Assembly (NCBI GenBank): GCA_964228975.1
Contig: CAXRCC010000256.1
Coordinates: 1-6,257, forward strand
Origin: Paraneptunicella sp964228975
Lineage (GTDB): Bacteria; Pseudomonadota; Gammaproteobacteria; Enterobacterales; Alteromonadaceae
Direction of reading: 5' to 3'
DNA length: 6,257 nt
Position numbers and translations under genes: made by a program. A model generated the notes under the pieces. The model searched no databases and was not told the DNA's origin. It saw only the letters and a program-made list of their open reading frames with translations. Position 1 is the first letter of the stretch. Every line of letters starts with the position of its first letter. Below, piece after piece: positions 5,604 to 6,257 of the stretch.

Positions 5604-6257
5604 TTGCCTGTTTCCAATCTAAAGCACTTCTACATCCCTGAAGAACAATCCATTTATTTGTTATCACATGCCGATGCGCAAAAGCTGAAAGATTGGATAA
5701 ATCTCTGTATTGCCCAGTTGGAAAAATTGGGTTTTCGGCAAATTGAATTGATAGGCAAGGGCGCGTACGGTTTTGCATTTGGTGGGCTTTCTCATCAAAA
5801 CCAAGAACTCGTGTTTAAGTTTTCACGCGCTAACTTGCCTCAACATGTTCAAGATCGGCTAGAAGAAGAAGCCTTTATGTTGGGCAATGTGGATCACCCT
5901 TTAGTACCCGGGTTGGTTGAGTTTTTGAGGGTGGGAAAGCAAGCTATTTTGGTGATGGAACGGGCAAAAGGCATCGATTTAGAACAGCTGTCCTTGCAGC
6001 ATGGTCCGTTGGAGCCGCGTTTAATCGTTAAGATTGCCGCGCAGCTCACGGACATTCTTACTACCCTTCGCCAACACAAAGTGAACGATCAGCCTAAGCC
6101 AATTGTACACGGTGATATTAAACCTTCTAACATTGTGTACAACCCAGAAACCGACGACATCGGCTTGATTGACTGGGGCTCTTCGGTTTTTGCACAGGTC
6201 GATAGCCAAGGCCAATATATTGCCAATAATGTGATGGATTTAATGTCGGGAGATTTG
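5604..6257 (+). CDS. Hanks-type protein kinase, N-terminal part (cut by window end)
   Basis: An open frame of 218 codons runs off the window. It has no in-frame ATG before base 5878, well past the Gly-rich loop; the likely start is TTG 5604 with GGAG (5591-5594) nine bases upstream, and a stop codon lies in frame at 5583. Kinase motifs appear in the right order and spacing: Gly-rich loop GKGAYGF (51-57), the ATP-binding Lys72 in VFKFS, a Glu cluster (87-89) in the position of helix C, a hinge-like AILVMERAKG segment, the catalytic loop HGDIKPSN (169-176) and the metal-binding DWG (190-192). It is a non-RD kinase (Gly replaces Arg before the catalytic Asp) and has DWG instead of DFG; both variants occur in active bacterial kinases. 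About 50 residues precede the kinase fold. The target is unknown. No membrane segment is visible in this part. A phosphotransferase of the APH/LPS-kinase group is the alternative, but the Gly-rich loop favours protein kinase. Confidence 0.8.
   Translation, partial: MPVSNLKHFYIPEEQSIYLLSHADAQKLKDWINLCIAQLEKLGFRQIELIGKGAYGFAFGGLSHQNQELVFKFSRANLPQHVQDRLEEEAFMLGNVDHPLVPGLVEFLRVGKQAILVMERAKGIDLEQLSLQHGPLEPRLIVKIAAQLTDILTTLRQHKVNDQPKPIVHGDIKPSNIVYNPETDDIGLIDWGSSVFAQVDSQGQYIANNVMDLMSGDL

Overview
The window looks like a chromosomal segment of a marine gammaproteobacterium, most likely Vibrionaceae or a close relative such as Shewanella. This rests on moderate GC with AT-rich spacers, gammaproteobacterial ribosome-binding sites, and proteins that read like the Vibrio/Shewanella branched-chain 2-oxoacid dehydrogenase set. 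The assignment is from recalled family resemblance; no search was run.

Left part (1-782): a leftward gene enters from the window edge and encodes the first 96 residues of a Sec-secreted protein, tentatively an M36 (fungalysin-type) metallopeptidase. It is separated by about 490 bp of AT-rich non-coding DNA from a rightward gene for a small outer-membrane lipoprotein (783-1289). The lipoprotein's C-terminal half looks like a subtilase-propeptide/I9-type inhibitor fold. The spacer holds a good extended -10 promoter, two overlapping inverted repeats and a short hairpin followed by six T's, so it may contain a short RNA or an attenuated leader.

Centre (1290-5536): after a 370-bp spacer comes a tight three-gene operon. 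The genes are E1 alpha (1660-2847), E1 beta (2847-3824, one-base overlap) and a lipoyl-E2 acyltransferase with two tandem lipoyl domains (3837-5429). It ends in a clear intrinsic terminator (5508-5536). Together they encode the E1 and E2 parts of the branched-chain alpha-keto acid dehydrogenase complex. This complex oxidatively decarboxylates the keto acids of Val, Leu and Ile to acyl-CoAs. No E3 gene is present, so E3 (dihydrolipoamide dehydrogenase) must come from elsewhere in the genome.

Right part (5537-6257): a rightward gene starting at a TTG codon (5604) runs off the window. Its 218 visible residues carry the key motifs of a Hanks-type protein kinase: Gly-rich loop, Lys, Glu, HGDxKxxN and DWG.

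No mobile elements, tRNA/rRNA genes, CRISPR arrays or integration scars were seen. The main core is known metabolism. The less explained parts are the lipoprotein/protease pair, the structured 577-647 segment, the leader region before the operon, and the kinase sitting next to an E1 alpha that keeps the Ser-containing loop phosphorylated in mammals.
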